Origin: Salinigranum salinum
Lineage (GTDB): Archaea > Halobacteriota > Halobacteria > Halobacteriales > Haloferacaceae
Assembly: GCF_009176545.1 (NCBI RefSeq)
Contig: NZ_VTOJ01000001.1
Location: 2,356,001 to 2,420,000 of the forward strand
DNA: 64,000 nucleotides
Reading direction: 5' to 3'
The notes under the pieces were generated by a model, which saw only the letters and a program-made list of their open reading frames with translations, was not told the origin of the DNA and ran no database searches. Shown here in pieces: positions 53,467 to 62,653 of this stretch (position 1 is its first letter; the number at the start of each line of letters is the position of its first letter). The position numbers were made by a program, and so were the translations under genes.

Positions 53467-53480
53467 GGTCGACAAGACAA

Positions 53481-53489
53481 ATTTATATG
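53481..53489 (+). promoter_or_regulatory. TATA-like box upstream of the GH15 gene
   Basis: ATTTATATG is the strongest TATA-like sequence in the glucan intergenic region. Transcription from about 53512 would leave a leader of about 110 bases before the ATG at 53625, long for this genome, so a second weaker element (CACTTATGTA near 53593) may also be used. Confidence 0.45.
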
Positions 53490-53624
53490 CCTGCGCTAAT
53501 GAACATCCGAAGAACGCAGTATAATGAACCTGCCGCTCGAGCGACGTCCGCCAACCGACCGAGGGGACGGACACCCCGGGTGGATTTCGTCAACACTTAT
53601 GTACTCCGACCGTTCCTTCACGCC

Positions 53625-56600
53625 ATGAGACTGAGAACCGCACTGAACGAATACAAACGGGACCGCGGGGAGCGGTTTCCCGAAGAGTCCCCGACGGCCG
53701 CCGGGGCGTTCTCCGGCCACGGCGACCGTCTCGTCTACGTCGACCCGTCTGGGTCGATCAGGGACTACTCCTCGTCGCTCTCCGGTCTCTACGGTATCGA
53801 TCGGTCGCGCTTCGGCATCGAAACCGACGACGGTACCCGGTGGTTCGACGAACTCGAACCCGTCCGCCAGCACTACTACCGCGAGACGACGCTCGTCGAG
53901 ACAGAGTACGACGCGGGCGAGTACACGGTCCACCAGTACGACCTGACGCTCGGTCGCGCCCACGTCACCCACGTCGAACTCCGCGGTGCGATCCCCACGG
54001 ACGCGCATCTGACCGCCTTTCTCACGTTCGCCCCCGAGGGACGCGAGACGCGCGTCGGGCGGCTCATCCACGAGGAGGGTGGCCCGAACGGGACGAAGGC
54101 CGTCGAGGTGTTCCACCGGACCGAACACGACTACGTCACCGCCTCGACGGGGCTGGACGACGTCCGGGGGCAGATCCCCGAGCGGTTCGACGAAGTGCTC
54201 TCCGACGACGCGTTCGAGTTCCCGCGCGAGGCCGTCCTCGAACGGTACGAGGACACCCACCTGAGCGGCGACGTCGTCGTCAGTGCCCCGCTCGAACGCG
54301 AGGGTCGGGCCGTCCAGACGACGCTCGTCACGCAGCTCTCGAACCACTCGGAGGTCAGCCGGGAGGACGCACTCGCGGACCTCCGCCACTGCGCGCTCAA
54401 CCACGCCACCGCGGACGAACTTCGCACTGGCGCGCGCGAGCGCGCGGAAGTGTACGTCCCGGAGGATACGCCGCGAGAGGAACTCTGCCGGGCGGATCTC
54501 CGCGCGCTGTCGCTGCTCACGGCGCCGACCGGGGCTCACATCGCCGGCCCCGAGTTCGACCCGTTCTACGCCCACTCGGGCGGCTACGGCTACACGTGGT
54601 TCCGCGACGAGGCGGAAGTGAACAAGCACCTGCTCGAAGCCGACCAGACGTTCGACCTCGGCGTTCGCGACCGCCTCGCCACCAGTGCTCGCTTCTTCAT
54701 CGACACGCAGCTCGACGACGGGTCGTGGCCGCACCGCGCGTGGGCGTCGGACGGCTCGCTCGCTCCCGGCTGGGCTCACGCGCGCGTGGAGAAATCGAAG
54801 AAGCCCGAGTACCAGGCCGACCAGACCGCCGCCGTCCTGACGTACCTGGCGACGATCCTGCGGGACCGACGCGAGGACCTCGACGACGAACTCGCCGGGG
54901 CGATCCAGCAGTCGCTCTCGGACGGCGTCGGCGCGCTCGACGAGACGCTCGACGACTACGGGCTCCCCGAGACGTGCCAGAACCTCTGGGAGAACATGGT
55001 CGGGCAGTTCACTCACACCACGGCCGCGTACCTGCAGGCGTACGCGGCGGTCGCACGGGCACCGGTTCGCGACGAACTCCGCGAACACGCCGCGGCGCAG
55101 GCCGACGTCGTGTTCGAGGGACTCGAGGAGCTGTGGAACTCGAAGCAGGAGACGTACGTCCTCCGGCTGCGGGGGAACAACTTCGACTCCCGCCTCGACT
55201 CGGGGACGCTGGCGCTCGTCGACGCCTTCGTCGAGTACGACGCGGTCTGCGACCTCCCCGAGACGCACGTCGACCGGCTCGTCTCTCACGTCGAGACGAC
55301 GCTCGATGGGCTGTACCGCGAATCCGGCCACGCGAACGTGAGCGGCCTCATCCGGTTCGAGGAGGACTACTGGCGCTCGGCCGAACAGCACGACGAGAAG
55401 ATCTGGTCCGTCTCGACCGCGTGGGGCGCCAGCGCGGCCGCCCGCCTCGGCGCGTTCCTCACGGAGCGCGACCGCGACGACGAGGCGGCGGCGTGCTTCG
55501 ACGAAGCCGCGAACCTGTACGAGTGCATGGACCCCTCCAGCGGGCTCGTCACGTCGGCGGGCTACCTCGCCGAACAGGTGTTCGACGACGGGAGTTACGA
55601 CTCCGCCACGCCGCTCGGCTGGCCCCACGCCGTGCGCCTGCAGACCACCGCGCTGCTGTCGCAACACGACGCCCTCCCCGCACCGAAGGCCGCCCCGTCG
55701 GGGCCGGAGGACCGCCCCCGGTGGACCACCGGCGAGAAGTACGGCGTGGGGACCGTCGCCGACCACCGCGCGGAAGACCCCTCCCGGGTGTGGTTCACGC
55801 TCACCGAGGGGTCGCTCACCGAACTGCGGTTCCCGCGCGTCGACCTGATGAACCTCCGGACGCTCGACCTCCTCGTGGTCGACGCCGACGAGGAGTCCAC
55901 GTACACGGCGCGGACGCACAACGAGACCCGCCGCGACGACCACGCCGACACCATCGAGCGACACGCCGAGATGACCGAGGACGACGCGCTGCTGTTCAGA
56001 CACGTCATCACGGAGACCGGCGACGGTCGCGGCCACGAGTGGGAGCTCACGGTCGAGTACGCCACCGACCCCGAACACGACGCACTCCTGGCCGACGTCC
56101 GGTTCGAGGCCGACGACGACAACGAGTACGAGCTGTACGCGGTCGCCGACACCGCACTCGTGAACACGGGCTCGCAGGACCGCGGTATCCGACTGGGCCA
56201 GATGGGCGGCTACCACCTCGTCGCCCGCGACGCCGAGGCGTACGACGTCGGCGAGGCCGGCGAGCCGCTGTTGATCGACGAGGACGGCGACGAGTACTCC
56301 GTGGCGGTGGCGCTCACCTCTGCCGGACGGTTCGACTGGGCCACCGTGGGGGTCGCTGGCTCCTCACACCTCGCGGAGCTGTTCTCGAAGGGCGTGCTCC
56401 CAACGCCGCAGGAGCGCGTCGAGAACGAGAGTGTCGTCCTCATCGGCCGCATCGGGTCGGGTCCCGACGTCGAGGAGACGCTCGCGCTCGGCTTCGCGGA
56501 GAACGCCGACACCGCGGCGGCGCTCGGCGAGGCCGCAGGGGCGCTCACCCGTGGCTACGAGACGGTCCGCACCGCGTACGCCGACTCCTGGGAGGAGTTC

Positions 56601-58169
56601 CTCGGGGACAAGAGCGTCCCCGACTCGGTCTCGAACGACGACGCGCTCCTCGCGCAGTACAAGGCCGCGCTGATGTCGCTTCGCGCCGTGGAAGACAAAA
56701 CGTTCCAGGGTGCGGGGCTGGCGTCGCCGTCGGTGCCCTGGGGCGAAGCAGTGGCCGCCGAGGAGTCGAAGGGGTACGGCTACAACTTCACGTGGTCGCG
56801 CGACCTCTACCAGGTCTTCACCGTCTTCGAGGCCGTCGGCGACATCGAGACGGCGATCGACAACCTGTCGTACATCTATAACTACCAGCAGGACGACCGC
56901 GGCTTCATCCCGCAGAACACCTACCTCAACGGCCGGACGAGGTGGGGTGGCGAGCAGATGGACAACATCTCCTTCCCGCAGGTGATGGCGTACATGCTCA
57001 CTCAGCACGGCGTCACGTTCGACGACGTCGACTACTCGTACGCGAACGTCAAGCGCTCGGCGGACTACGTCGCACGAAACGGTCCGCCCACGGCACAGGA
57101 ACGCTGGGAGGAGGAGGCGGGCTACTCGCCGTCGTCGATCGCGGCGGAGATCGCCGGCCTCGCCTGCGCCGGCGCGGTCGCGCTCGACGAGGGCCACACT
57201 GCGGACGCGCTCATCTGGCTCTCCCTCGCGGACGACTGGACCGAACACGTCGAGGAGTGGACCGCCACGGAGACGGGCACCGAGCGCCACACCAACACGC
57301 CGTACTACGTCCGCATCACGCGCGACGGTGACCCGGAAGCGGGCCACCTTCGGACCCTGGCGAACAACGGCCCGACGCTCGACGAGCGCGAGATCATCGA
57401 CGGCGGCTTCCTCGAGTTGACTCGGCTGGGCATCAAGCCGTGGGACGACGAGACGATCAAGAACACCATCGAGGAGGTCGACGCCACGATCAGGGTCGAC
57501 ACGCCCCACGGGCCGGCCTTCTACCGCTACAACGGCGACGGCTACGGCGAGCGCGAGCGCGACGAGGAGGGTGCTCCCTGGTCGGTCGAAGCAAAGGGGA
57601 AGGGTCGGCTCTGGCCCATCTTCACCGGCGAGCGCGCCGAGTACGAACTCCTCAACGAGGAGACGGCGGAGGACGCGCTCCAGCCGGAGAACATGCTCCG
57701 GACGATGCAGCGGTTCGCCAACTCCGGCCGGATGCTCGCCGAACAGGTGTGGGACCGCGAACACTCGACGGCGTACAACTGGGAGTTCGGCGAGGGCACC
57801 GGTGCGGCGACCCCGCTGGCGTGGTCGATGGCACAGTACGTCCGCCTCGCACACGGCATCGACGCCGGCGCACCCGTCGAGATGCCCACGTTCCTCCGCG
57901 AGCGCTACCTCGAGTCCGACCTCCCCGAGGGACCGTCGCTCCGCGTGAACACCCGGTTCGAGGGCGACAGCCTCGTCATCTCCGGCTCCACCGACGGCGT
58001 CGTCGTCTCGATCAAGACGCCGAGCGAGACGCGGCTCGTCGAGCCCGAAGACGGCGAGTTCTCGGCGAAACTCGGCATCGAGTACGGCGAGAACCAGATC
58101 ACCGTCGCCGCCGCGACCGACGAGGATCTCACCGTCGCCGGCACGACCGTCACGCGCTTTACGCTCTGA
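53625..58169 (+). CDS. Giant tandem glucoamylase-like enzyme: two GH15 units
   Basis: This 1514-residue cytosolic protein (no signal peptide) contains two copies of a glucoamylase unit: beta-sandwich then (alpha/alpha)6 barrel. Unit 1 has GYTWFRDEAE (about 320), E-x-Q-x-D in PEYQADQTAA (about 395), LAEQVFD and SATPLGWPHA (about 645-665). Unit 2 has a fresh beta-sandwich from about 707, FTWSRDLYQV (about 1056), GEQMDNISFP (about 1110), LAEQVWD (about 1371) and ATPLAWSMAQYVRL (about 1395). A C-terminal beta domain ends the protein. Ordinary glucoamylases have one such unit. It probably releases glucose from maltodextrins made by the divergent GH13 enzymes. Start MRLRTALNEYKRDRG at 53625. Confidence 0.85.
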   Translation: MRLRTALNEYKRDRGERFPEESPTAAGAFSGHGDRLVYVDPSGSIRDYSSSLSGLYGIDRSRFGIETDDGTRWFDELEPVRQHYYRETTLVETEYDAGEYTVHQYDLTLGRAHVTHVELRGAIPTDAHLTAFLTFAPEGRETRVGRLIHEEGGPNGTKAVEVFHRTEHDYVTASTGLDDVRGQIPERFDEVLSDDAFEFPREAVLERYEDTHLSGDVVVSAPLEREGRAVQTTLVTQLSNHSEVSREDALADLRHCALNHATADELRTGARERAEVYVPEDTPREELCRADLRALSLLTAPTGAHIAGPEFDPFYAHSGGYGYTWFRDEAEVNKHLLEADQTFDLGVRDRLATSARFFIDTQLDDGSWPHRAWASDGSLAPGWAHARVEKSKKPEYQADQTAAVLTYLATILRDRREDLDDELAGAIQQSLSDGVGALDETLDDYGLPETCQNLWENMVGQFTHTTAAYLQAYAAVARAPVRDELREHAAAQADVVFEGLEELWNSKQETYVLRLRGNNFDSRLDSGTLALVDAFVEYDAVCDLPETHVDRLVSHVETTLDGLYRESGHANVSGLIRFEEDYWRSAEQHDEKIWSVSTAWGASAAARLGAFLTERDRDDEAAACFDEAANLYECMDPSSGLVTSAGYLAEQVFDDGSYDSATPLGWPHAVRLQTTALLSQHDALPAPKAAPSGPEDRPRWTTGEKYGVGTVADHRAEDPSRVWFTLTEGSLTELRFPRVDLMNLRTLDLLVVDADEESTYTARTHNETRRDDHADTIERHAEMTEDDALLFRHVITETGDGRGHEWELTVEYATDPEHDALLADVRFEADDDNEYELYAVADTALVNTGSQDRGIRLGQMGGYHLVARDAEAYDVGEAGEPLLIDEDGDEYSVAVALTSAGRFDWATVGVAGSSHLAELFSKGVLPTPQERVENESVVLIGRIGSGPDVEETLALGFAENADTAAALGEAAGALTRGYETVRTAYADSWEEFLGDKSVPDSVSNDDALLAQYKAALMSLRAVEDKTFQGAGLASPSVPWGEAVAAEESKGYGYNFTWSRDLYQVFTVFEAVGDIETAIDNLSYIYNYQQDDRGFIPQNTYLNGRTRWGGEQMDNISFPQVMAYMLTQHGVTFDDVDYSYANVKRSADYVARNGPPTAQERWEEEAGYSPSSIAAEIAGLACAGAVALDEGHTADALIWLSLADDWTEHVEEWTATETGTERHTNTPYYVRITRDGDPEAGHLRTLANNGPTLDEREIIDGGFLELTRLGIKPWDDETIKNTIEEVDATIRVDTPHGPAFYRYNGDGYGERERDEEGAPWSVEAKGKGRLWPIFTGERAEYELLNEETAEDALQPENMLRTMQRFANSGRMLAEQVWDREHSTAYNWEFGEGTGAATPLAWSMAQYVRLAHGIDAGAPVEMPTFLRERYLESDLPEGPSLRVNTRFEGDSLVISGSTDGVVVSIKTPSETRLVEPEDGEFSAKLGIEYGENQITVAAATDEDLTVAGTTVTRFTL

Positions 58170-58758
58170 GCGACGGTCGCGCCCGCGGCTCTGAGCGGCT
58201 CGTGCTCGCGTCCGTGGCCGGCAGGGGTCTCCCTTTCCGACCGACCGTACCGGTGTCTCCTTCTCGACACGTGTGGTGACGAGTCGTCCGTTCTGTACAC
58301 TCCAGTACGGTCGTGTCCGTGTGTTTCCCGGTAGCGTACCTGAAACAGACTTATACCGGTTTCTCACAAGCACTGTGACAGGAGGCGCACGGACGCGCCC
58401 CTCGTTTCGAGAACCTATGACCACCGTCCTCCACCTTCACCTCGACTGGCGCTCGGCTCTCCACCGGTAGCCACTGGGACACCCCGCAGTGTACTGACGG
58501 CACGTCGCCGTCCGATCACCTCCACGGGGTCCGTCCCGACCGTCGCCACCTGCGACCGGTCTCCGTCACGGCTATCCGGTCGGTGCGTCACGTCGTCGGT
58601 GTCGTTCCGTCACTCGCACCGTTCGCGTGGTCTCCGTCGCCCGTGACGGACCCGACGCTCCTGACGGCACCGACGAACCCCTCCGGCCCCTGCGCCCCGC
58701 GCCCCGTTCGCCGCGACGCAGGTCGGTACACACGACAACCACCCAACCACAGTCCGCG
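58170..58758. other. 589-base gap, mostly non-coding
   Basis: Apart from a possible 31-codon leaderless frame at 58375-58470, no gene is supported. The region holds short symmetric patches (for example TAC-N6-GTA near 58300) and a TATA-like TTATA at 58351-58355. Long open frames on either strand are GC-skew artefacts with Arg/Pro-rich products. Confidence 0.4.
58375..58470 (+). CDS. Possible 31-residue leaderless microprotein
   Basis: A GTG at 58375 lies 20-24 bases after TTATA (58351-58355), matching the spacing seen at several leaderless genes here. The frame reads MTGGARTRPSFREP, then MTTVLHLHLDWRSALHR and a TAG. The C-terminal half has a short amphipathic helix with His/Leu alternation. 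Nothing else supports it, so it may be spurious. Confidence 0.25.
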   Translation: MTGGARTRPSFREPMTTVLHLHLDWRSALHR

Positions 58759-58965
58759 ATGGTTCAGATCGTCCCTCCACACACCCCGCTCGAATCGCAC
58801 GAAGACCAGCGAGACGCCGTCCAGCGACGCGCGGCGCCCGCCGTCACGTCGGTCGCGATCGTGACGTGCGTCGTCCTCGCCGTCGGTCTGTTGACGTACC
58901 CCATGTTGCTCTCGGCCGCGTTCGCGACGTTCGGCGTCGGCCTCGTCGTCGGCCGCCGGCTGTAA
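58759..58965 (+). CDS. 68-residue small membrane protein
   Basis: The product starts MVQIVPPHTPLESHEDQRD and then has two closely spaced hydrophobic helices (about 28-47 and 49-65) ending VGRRL. Clear membrane topology and usual codon use support it; no family is recognised. It precedes the START-like gene by 122 bases on the same strand. Confidence 0.6.
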   Translation: MVQIVPPHTPLESHEDQRDAVQRRAAPAVTSVAIVTCVVLAVGLLTYPMLLSAAFATFGVGLVVGRRL

Positions 58966-59087
58966 TCGCGGGCCGGCACCGAGCCGTTCGGCCTCCGAAC
59001 GTTCGGTCCTCCATCCGGTCTCGCCCGCGTCGCCGGTCGGGACGACACGACCGGTGCCCCTTTCTTTCCGACCCACCAGACGACAGT

Positions 59088-59561
59088 ATGGCGAGATACC
59101 AGCGGCGGACCCGCGTCGCGGCACCGCTCGACGAGGTGTGGGCGTTCCACTCCCGGATCGAGGGGTTAGAGGCGCTCACGCCGAACTGGATGCATCTGCG
59201 GGTCGAGGCAGTACGCGGGCCCGACGGCGACGACGACCCCGCCGTGCTCGACGTCGGTACACGGATCCGACTCTCGACACAGCCGTTCGGCGTCGGCCCC
59301 CGACAGACGTTCACGTCGCGGATCGTCGCCCGCGAGGAAGGGGAGGGGACGGCCACGTTCACCGACGACATGACCGACGGACCCTTTCGGCGGTGGGAGC
59401 ACACCCACCGCTTCTTCGCCGATGGCGACGAGACCGTGATCGAGGACGACGTTGAGTACGCCTTCCCCGTCGGCGACGCCCTCCTCGGACCGCTCTCGGT
59501 CGTGGGCTTCGAGCCGATGTTCCGTTACCGCCACCGGAAGACGCGCGAGCTGCTGGAGTGA
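59088..59561 (+). CDS. SRPBCC-family (START-like) protein
   Basis: This 157-residue protein has the cyclase/dehydrase-like START pattern: MARYQRRTRVAAPLDEVWAF, HSRIEGLEALTP, antiparallel strands (RQTFTSRIVAREEGEGTATF), DGPFRRWEHTHRF and VIEDDVEYAFPVGD, with a basic C-terminal helix. It resembles proteins related to cell-division inhibitors (YfcH/SulA-like) and coenzyme-Q-binding proteins. Ligand unknown. It converges on a methyltransferase gene with 36 bases between stops. Confidence 0.82.
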   Translation: MARYQRRTRVAAPLDEVWAFHSRIEGLEALTPNWMHLRVEAVRGPDGDDDPAVLDVGTRIRLSTQPFGVGPRQTFTSRIVAREEGEGTATFTDDMTDGPFRRWEHTHRFFADGDETVIEDDVEYAFPVGDALLGPLSVVGFEPMFRYRHRKTRELLE

Positions 59562-59597
59562 GCCGGTTCCCGAACCCACACCGCCGCCCGGTGAGTT

Positions 59598-60248
59598 TCA
59601 CTCGCGACGCGCCAGCACGAACAGCGCCGTACTCCCGAGCGGGTCGTCGACCCGCCGCTCCCACTCGATCGCGAAGCCGGCCTCGCGGAGCTGTGACTTC
59701 GTCGCTTCCGAGCCGGGGGTGCTCCAGAACATGGCGTGGCCGCTCCCCAGCCAGTTCCGACGGACGGACTCCGACCGCCCGGATCCGACGGTGGTGAGCA
59801 CCGCACCACCCGGCCGGAGAACGCGAGCGAACTCCCTGTAGACGCCCGGATGTTCCTCGCGGGGGACGTGGAAGACGGCGTGGTAGGCGGTGATCGCGTC
59901 GAACGACTCCTCGACGAACGGGAGCGCGGTCATGTCGGCCTGCACGACCGCGGCCCGGGGGACTGCCCGACGTGCGAGGTCTAGCTGGACCCGCGAGAAG
60001 TCGAGGCCGACCACGTCGAGCGCGGGATCGGCGTCGTGGAGGGTGGCGATCGTCCGTCGACCGTCACCACAGCCGACGTCGAGCACGCGAGCCGGACCGT
60101 CGGTCCCGTCCGCGAGGTCGGCCGCGAGCTCCCGAAGCAGGTCTGTGTCGGGTCCGTCGGCGCGTCGGGCGGCCGCGTAGTCGTCGGCGACGGCGTCCCA
60201 CGCCCGCCGAACGGCGTTGCGGCGCGCGGCCCCGTGTTCGTCGGTCAT
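59598..60248 (-). CDS. SAM-dependent methyltransferase (class I)
   Basis: This 216-residue Rossmann-fold methyltransferase has motif I VLDVGCGDGRRTI, motif II GLDFSRVQLDLAR, VVQADMTALPFVEESFDAIT (motif III/IV region) and motif V VLRPGGAVLTTVG. No RNA- or lipid-binding domain is present, so substrate is open. The ATG at 60248 (MTDEHGAARR) is preferred over a longer frame. It is divergent from the glyoxalase-fold gene. Confidence 0.85.
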   Translation of the reverse strand: MTDEHGAARRNAVRRAWDAVADDYAAARRADGPDTDLLRELAADLADGTDGPARVLDVGCGDGRRTIATLHDADPALDVVGLDFSRVQLDLARRAVPRAAVVQADMTALPFVEESFDAITAYHAVFHVPREEHPGVYREFARVLRPGGAVLTTVGSGRSESVRRNWLGSGHAMFWSTPGSEATKSQLREAGFAIEWERRVDDPLGSTALFVLARRE

Positions 60249-60336
60249 AGGGGAGAGACGGACGGAGCGTTCCTGACGCTTGCGGCCGACGGCGGACGGG
60301 CGACACGGTTTTCGGGCGTCGACCGAAAGCCCGGGT

Positions 60337-60771
60337 ATGGATCCTGACACCGACGCGGTCGACGACCTCTCCGTCGTCGACCTCGACCACGTCGCGCTCC
60401 GCGTCGCCGACCTCGACCGCGCCCTCGCGTTCTACCACGACCTGCTCGGGCTCCCGATCAGGGACCGCGAACGGTACGACCGGGGCGACGTCCCCTACGT
60501 CGCAGTGGTCGCGGGCGGCCGCCACCTCCACCTGGTTCCCGACGAGTCGTTCGACGCCGCCGACGTCGGCGGCGAACACGTCTGTCTCCTCCTCCGCTCG
60601 TCGGCGGTCGACTCCCGGGCGGAACTGGAGACGCTCCTCGACGACCTGGCGGCGGCGGGCGTCGAGGTCGAACCGGACGAGCCGAAGAAACGCTACGGCG
60701 CGTACGGCCGGGCGTGGGCGGCGTACGTCCGCGACCCCGACGGGCGACGCGTCGAACTCAAACTCCACTGA
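60337..60771 (+). CDS. Glyoxalase/bleomycin-resistance (VOC) family protein
   Basis: This 144-residue protein has the paired beta-alpha-beta-beta-beta layout of the VOC superfamily. Likely metal ligands: H in LDHVALRVADL, E or H in HLHLVPDES, and E in DGRRVELKLH. Such proteins are lyases, dioxygenases or drug-binding proteins; the catalytic type is not evident. It converges with the EamA gene (12 bases between stops). Confidence 0.82.
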   Translation: MDPDTDAVDDLSVVDLDHVALRVADLDRALAFYHDLLGLPIRDRERYDRGDVPYVAVVAGGRHLHLVPDESFDAADVGGEHVCLLLRSSAVDSRAELETLLDDLAAAGVEVEPDEPKKRYGAYGRAWAAYVRDPDGRRVELKLH

Positions 60772-60783
60772 GCCGATGTCGTC

Positions 60784-61725
60784 TCAGGCCCCCTCGGGCC
60801 GGCCGTCTGCCTCGGGGGGGTCGCTCGTCTCCGTCCCGCCGGCGGTCGTGACCGCGATCCCGACGAGGACCACGACGCCACCGGCGACGGTCGCCCCCGT
60901 CGGCACCTCGCCGAGGAGCACGAGCGCCAGGAGCGTCGATCCGAGCGGTTCTCCGAGGAGCGAGACGCTCACGACGGAGGAGTCGACGTGAGCGAGCACC
61001 CAGTTGATCACCGTGTGGCCGAACAGCCCCGGACCGACCGCCATCGCCGCGAACAGCACCCACTCGCGGGGCGGGTACCCCCCGAGCGGGTGTCCCTCGA
61101 CGAGGGTGACGACGAGGAGCGTGAGGGCGCAGACGGTGTAGACGACCGTCACGTAGGGGACGAGCGAGACGCGCTGACGGATCGAGCGACCGGCGAGGAC
61201 GTATCCCGCGGCGGCGACGGCACCCACGACGGCGAGGCCGTTGCCGTACAGCGGGCGCTGGCCGGCGAGCGCGACGCCGGAGAGGAAGTCGCCGAGCGAC
61301 ATCGCGACCATCCCGGCGACGGCGACGAGGATGCCGGCGGCGCGGCGACGACCGACCCGTTCGTCGAGGAGCACCCAGGCACCGAGCGCGACGAACAGCG
61401 GCTGGGACTGCACGAGGGTGACCGAGGCCGCCACGGAGGTCCACTCGAGGCTCTCGAACCACGCGGCGAAGTGGACGGCGAGGGCGACGCCCGTCACGCA
61501 GGCGACGAACGCGTCCCGGGCGCGCAGTTTCCGGAAGTCGGCCCGATACCGGGTGAGTGCCCACGGGAGGAGGAGACCGACTGTGAAGACGACCCGGTAC
61601 ATCGCCTTCACGACCGAGGGCGCAGCCGAATACCGGACGAGGATAGCGCTCGTCGAGACGGCGACGATCGCCACGGCGAGGGCGGCCAGCGGCGGCGTCC
61701 GGCGTTCGAGGGCGACGAGACTCAC
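60784..61725 (-). CDS. EamA-family (DMT) membrane transporter
   Basis: This 313-residue protein has about ten hydrophobic helices in two five-helix halves; the second half repeats the pattern (TVINWVLAHVDSSVVSVSLL, GEPLGSTLLALVLLGE) typical of drug/metabolite exporters. The GTG at 61725 (VSLVALERRTPPLAALAV) was chosen as start because it directly precedes the first helix, while the long upstream frame runs through the next gene. Substrate is unknown. The methyltransferase gene upstream ends 25 bases before the start and faces the same way. Confidence 0.82.
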   Translation of the reverse strand: MSLVALERRTPPLAALAVAIVAVSTSAILVRYSAAPSVVKAMYRVVFTVGLLLPWALTRYRADFRKLRARDAFVACVTGVALAVHFAAWFESLEWTSVAASVTLVQSQPLFVALGAWVLLDERVGRRRAAGILVAVAGMVAMSLGDFLSGVALAGQRPLYGNGLAVVGAVAAAGYVLAGRSIRQRVSLVPYVTVVYTVCALTLLVVTLVEGHPLGGYPPREWVLFAAMAVGPGLFGHTVINWVLAHVDSSVVSVSLLGEPLGSTLLALVLLGEVPTGATVAGGVVVLVGIAVTTAGGTETSDPPEADGRPEGA

Positions 61726-61750
61726 GTCGAGGGCGTGGGTGGCGACCGGT

Positions 61751-62563
61751 TTACGTCTGCCGTTCGTCCACCGCGGGACCGGACGTTCCGTCCGTCTGGA
61801 GACGGAGACGGAACAGTCGCTTCGGGACGACGAACGACTCGACGCCGTCGGGACCGAACGCGACCTCGAACCGCTGGACCGCGCCCGGCGGGGCGTGCTC
61901 GAAGCGCCGCCGGAGCTTCCGACGGCGCTCGCCGGAGACGTCGGTGCGGTCACACCAGGCGGCGAAGTCGAGCCGCCGCGTGACGCTCGCGACCGTCTCG
62001 ACGGCGAATCCCGCGGCCTCGAAGCGTCGACGCCACGCGTCGGGCGTGTCGAGGCCGACGTGCGTCGGATCGCGGCGGCGTTCGACCCGGTCGAGAAACG
62101 CCGCGAGACGCGCGTCGTCGGGAGCGACGTTGTCCTCGAACGCGAACACGCCGCCGGGGACGAGGACGCGTGCCGTCTCCGCGACGAACTGTTCGGGCGC
62201 GGGGAAGTGGTGGGCGGCGATCCGGCACGACACGGCGTCGAACGTCTCCGCGGCGAAGGGAAGCCGTTCGGCGTCGGCGACGCATCCCTCGACGCCGTAG
62301 GTCTCGACCGCAGTGGCGACCATCGTCGGTGCGGCGTCCGTGGCGACGACGGTCCGGACGCCGACGTCTGCGAGCGCACCCGCGGTGTGCCCGGCCCCCG
62401 TCGCCATGTCGAGCGCCCGGTCGGCGTCGGCACACCACGCCGCGAGCGTCTCGAGGTCCGCTCCCGTGCGGTGGGCGTCGCTCTCCAGGTAGTCGGGGGC
62501 CGCCGCGTCGAAGCGGGCGGCGGTCGTACGCTTGTCGTCGGGCGTCGGGTCGCCGTCGGTCAC
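61751..62563 (-). CDS. SAM-dependent methyltransferase (class I)
   Basis: This 270-residue methyltransferase starts with GTG (MTDGDPTPDDKRTTAARFD). Motif I is ALDMATGAGHTAGAL, followed by VVATDAAPTMV, EGCVADAERLPFAAETFDAV and RVLVPGGVFAFED. It resembles UbiE/COQ5-like proteins in the SAM-binding half, with a longer C-terminal half than the methyltransferase at 59598. Likely cotranscribed with the EamA transporter. Confidence 0.84.
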   Translation of the reverse strand: MTDGDPTPDDKRTTAARFDAAAPDYLESDAHRTGADLETLAAWCADADRALDMATGAGHTAGALADVGVRTVVATDAAPTMVATAVETYGVEGCVADAERLPFAAETFDAVSCRIAAHHFPAPEQFVAETARVLVPGGVFAFEDNVAPDDARLAAFLDRVERRRDPTHVGLDTPDAWRRRFEAAGFAVETVASVTRRLDFAAWCDRTDVSGERRRKLRRRFEHAPPGAVQRFEVAFGPDGVESFVVPKRLFRLRLQTDGTSGPAVDERQT

Positions 62564-62653
62564 GACCTGCGTTCGGTGGGGAACGATAGAAACCTATCCC
62601 CGTTCGGTAGCGGTGTGGTTTCGACACGTCGTGTCGGGTCGACCGACCCCCGA

